Assembly (NCBI GenBank): GCA_003696705.1
Contig: RFGD01000298.1
Coordinates: forward strand, 1-10,794
Source of the DNA: Alphaproteobacteria bacterium
GTDB lineage: Bacteria; Pseudomonadota; Alphaproteobacteria; Rhodobacterales; Rhodobacteraceae
Length of the DNA: 10,794 bases
Direction: 5' to 3'
A program made the position numbers and the translations under genes. This document shows, piece by piece, positions 10,125 to 10,794 of the stretch; positions within the stretch are counted from its first letter, which is position 1; each line of letters starts with the position of its first letter. The notes under the pieces were generated by a model, which did no database searches, was not told where the DNA came from, and saw only the letters and a program-made list of their open reading frames with translations.

Positions 10125-10174
10125 AAAATGCGGTGAGTTTCCTGAAAAATATCGGAAAACGCGGGCCACAAGCC

Positions 10175-10203
10175 TTCTTGGAACCGGGCCGCACCTATAT
10201 ATG
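10175..10203 (+). promoter_or_regulatory. Candidate promoter of the DUF4174 gene
   Basis: A TATATAT box (10196-10202) sits 20 bases before the ATG, behind TTCTTGGAAC (10175-10184). TTCTTG to TATATG gives a 17-base spacer, as for a housekeeping sigma factor. Alternatively GGAAC (10180-10184) with TGTC 17 bases on resembles an extracytoplasmic-function promoter. Either way the leader would be only about 15 bases. The exact elements are uncertain. Confidence 0.35.
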
Positions 10204-10212
10204 TCGCGGGAC

Positions 10213-10218
10213 AGGAGA
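10213..10218 (+). promoter_or_regulatory. Ribosome binding site of the DUF4174 gene
   Basis: AGGAGA lies four bases before ATG 10223 and decides this start against an in-frame ATG at 10085, which would put intergenic sequence into the protein and hide the signal peptide. Confidence 0.7.
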
Positions 10219-10222
10219 ACGC

Positions 10223-10777
10223 ATGCACCCGTTCAGGACAGCCATTCTTGCGGCCGTGGTCGCGACACTTGCCGGGCTTGCCGTCGGCCAGGAAGCGCCC
10301 GCCCCGGCCGGCACGGCCGCAGGGACCGAAGGCGTCGAGGCCGCCGCCGGCGACGCGGCGACCGGCACCCTTGCGGGCGAAGATGCCGCCTCGGACCCGG
10401 CAGGACCGGCGCCGGGCGATCCCGCCAACCCGCTGGACGCCAAGGGTGTGTCGCTCGATCAGTTCCGCTGGGTCGCGCGGCCGCTGGTGGTCTTTGCCGA
10501 CACGCCGAACGATCCGGCCTTCCAGCTCCAGCTTCGCAACCTCGCCGAGGGTGCCGACATGCTCCGCGAACGCGACGTTGTCGTGATCGCCGATGCCGAT
10601 CCGGCGGCGCGGACGGAGGTGCGCGAACGGTTCCGGCCGCACGGCTTCACCTTCGTCCTTGTCTCGAAAGACGGCACGATCGTCCTGAGAAAGCCCATCC
10701 CCTGGGGAGTGAGAGAGATCAGCCGCGCGATCGACAAGCTGCCGCTGCGCCGGGAAGAGATGCGCCGCAGCCCCTGA
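10223..10777 (+). CDS. Secreted DUF4174 domain protein
   Basis: A 184-residue exported protein of unknown function. Residues 1-23 form a signal peptide: a short basic start (MHPFRT), a hydrophobic core AILAAVVATLAGLAVG, and probable cleavage before EAPAP. Residues about 24-70 are a low-complexity linker rich in Ala, Gly, Pro, Asp and Glu, likely disordered in the periplasm. From about residue 74 the DUF4174 pattern is clear: SLDQFRWVARPLVVFA (77-92), a DPAFQLQL helix, RDVVVIADA, RFRPHGFTFVLVSKDGTIVL (136-155) and the end IDKLPLRREEMR. The fold looks thioredoxin-like, but there is no CxxC and no cysteine at all in the protein, so redox chemistry by that route is unlikely. It is divergent from its neighbours and has its own promoter region. 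A hairpin follows the stop at the window edge. Confidence 0.85.
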   Translation: MHPFRTAILAAVVATLAGLAVGQEAPAPAGTAAGTEGVEAAAGDAATGTLAGEDAASDPAGPAPGDPANPLDAKGVSLDQFRWVARPLVVFADTPNDPAFQLQLRNLAEGADMLRERDVVVIADADPAARTEVRERFRPHGFTFVLVSKDGTIVLRKPIPWGVREISRAIDKLPLRREEMRRSP

Positions 10778-10790
10778 CGCCGTAGCGGCG
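10778..10790 (+). terminator. Hairpin right after the DUF4174 stop, cut by window edge
   Basis: CGCCG-TAG-CGGCG directly follows the TGA stop. An alternative longer stem pairs GCGCCGC (10762-10768) with GCGGCGC (10785-10791). The window ends before any T-run could be seen, so it may be the start of an intrinsic terminator. Confidence 0.35.
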
Positions 10791-10794
10791 CTGC

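Larger units (their letters stand above)
10035..10222. promoter_or_regulatory. Divergent intergenic region with presumed back-to-back promoters
   Basis: This 188-bp spacer separates the leftward sulfotransferase-scpA pair from the rightward DUF4174 gene. It is the only clearly divergent region of the window. It contains the most A/T-rich patch seen here (about 10123-10158, with runs GGGGAAAAAATG and GAAAAATATCGG), a likely promoter core. It also holds two hairpins and a TATATAT box listed separately. For the leftward gene I cannot fix a -35/-10 pair: TTGTGG (10171-10166) and TATTTT (10151-10146) are 14 bases apart, which is too close. No gene fits here. Confidence 0.5.

Noticed and set aside
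10085..10222. N-terminal extension of the DUF4174 gene from ATG 10085
   Set aside because: The added residues come from the intergenic palindrome and would bury the signal peptide; AGGAGA before ATG 10223 decides the start.

Overview
High-GC bacterial chromosomal DNA. Protein content and style point to an alphaproteobacterium, most likely a member of the Rhodobacteraceae: a short prolyl-tRNA synthetase without the editing insertion, an HdaA-like DnaA paralogue located next to polyphosphate kinase, and a DUF4174 secreted protein. This assignment rests on recognising protein families by eye, not on a database search. There are no tRNAs, rRNAs, CRISPR arrays, insertion sequences or phage genes that I can see. 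The window looks like core or housekeeping chromosome, and I did not find a convincing undescribed system.

Layout. Seven genes run leftward on the minus strand, from about 10034 down to 1. In transcription order they are: a small sulfotransferase-like protein (10034-9084), methylmalonyl-CoA mutase scpA (9132-6982), an AI-2E/PerM-family membrane protein (6875-5808), an Hda/DnaA-like AAA+ protein (5811-5116), polyphosphate kinase ppk1 (5119-2933), an exopolyphosphatase ppx (2861-1326) and prolyl-tRNA synthetase proS (1229 to beyond the left edge). One gene, a DUF4174 secreted protein (10223-10777), runs rightward from a 188-bp divergent intergenic region.

How the genes work together. The membrane protein, hda and ppk1 are joined by two 4-base stop/start overlaps (GTGA, then ATGA) and are almost certainly one transcript. 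ppx follows after 71 bp, so polyphosphate synthesis and breakdown are encoded in tandem, directly behind a probable regulator of DnaA. proS follows after a 96-bp gap and may have its own signals. scpA overlaps the sulfotransferase gene by 49 bp and is separated from the membrane-protein operon by 106 bp. The mutase supplies succinyl-CoA from propionate or the ethylmalonyl-CoA pathway.

Start codons. Several genes have longer upstream reading frames with GTG or TTG starts. In each case a Shine-Dalgarno sequence 4-7 bases before a downstream start decides the choice. Very long open frames on the opposite strand (up to about 900 codons) are by-products of the strong G/C bias at third codon positions and are not annotated.
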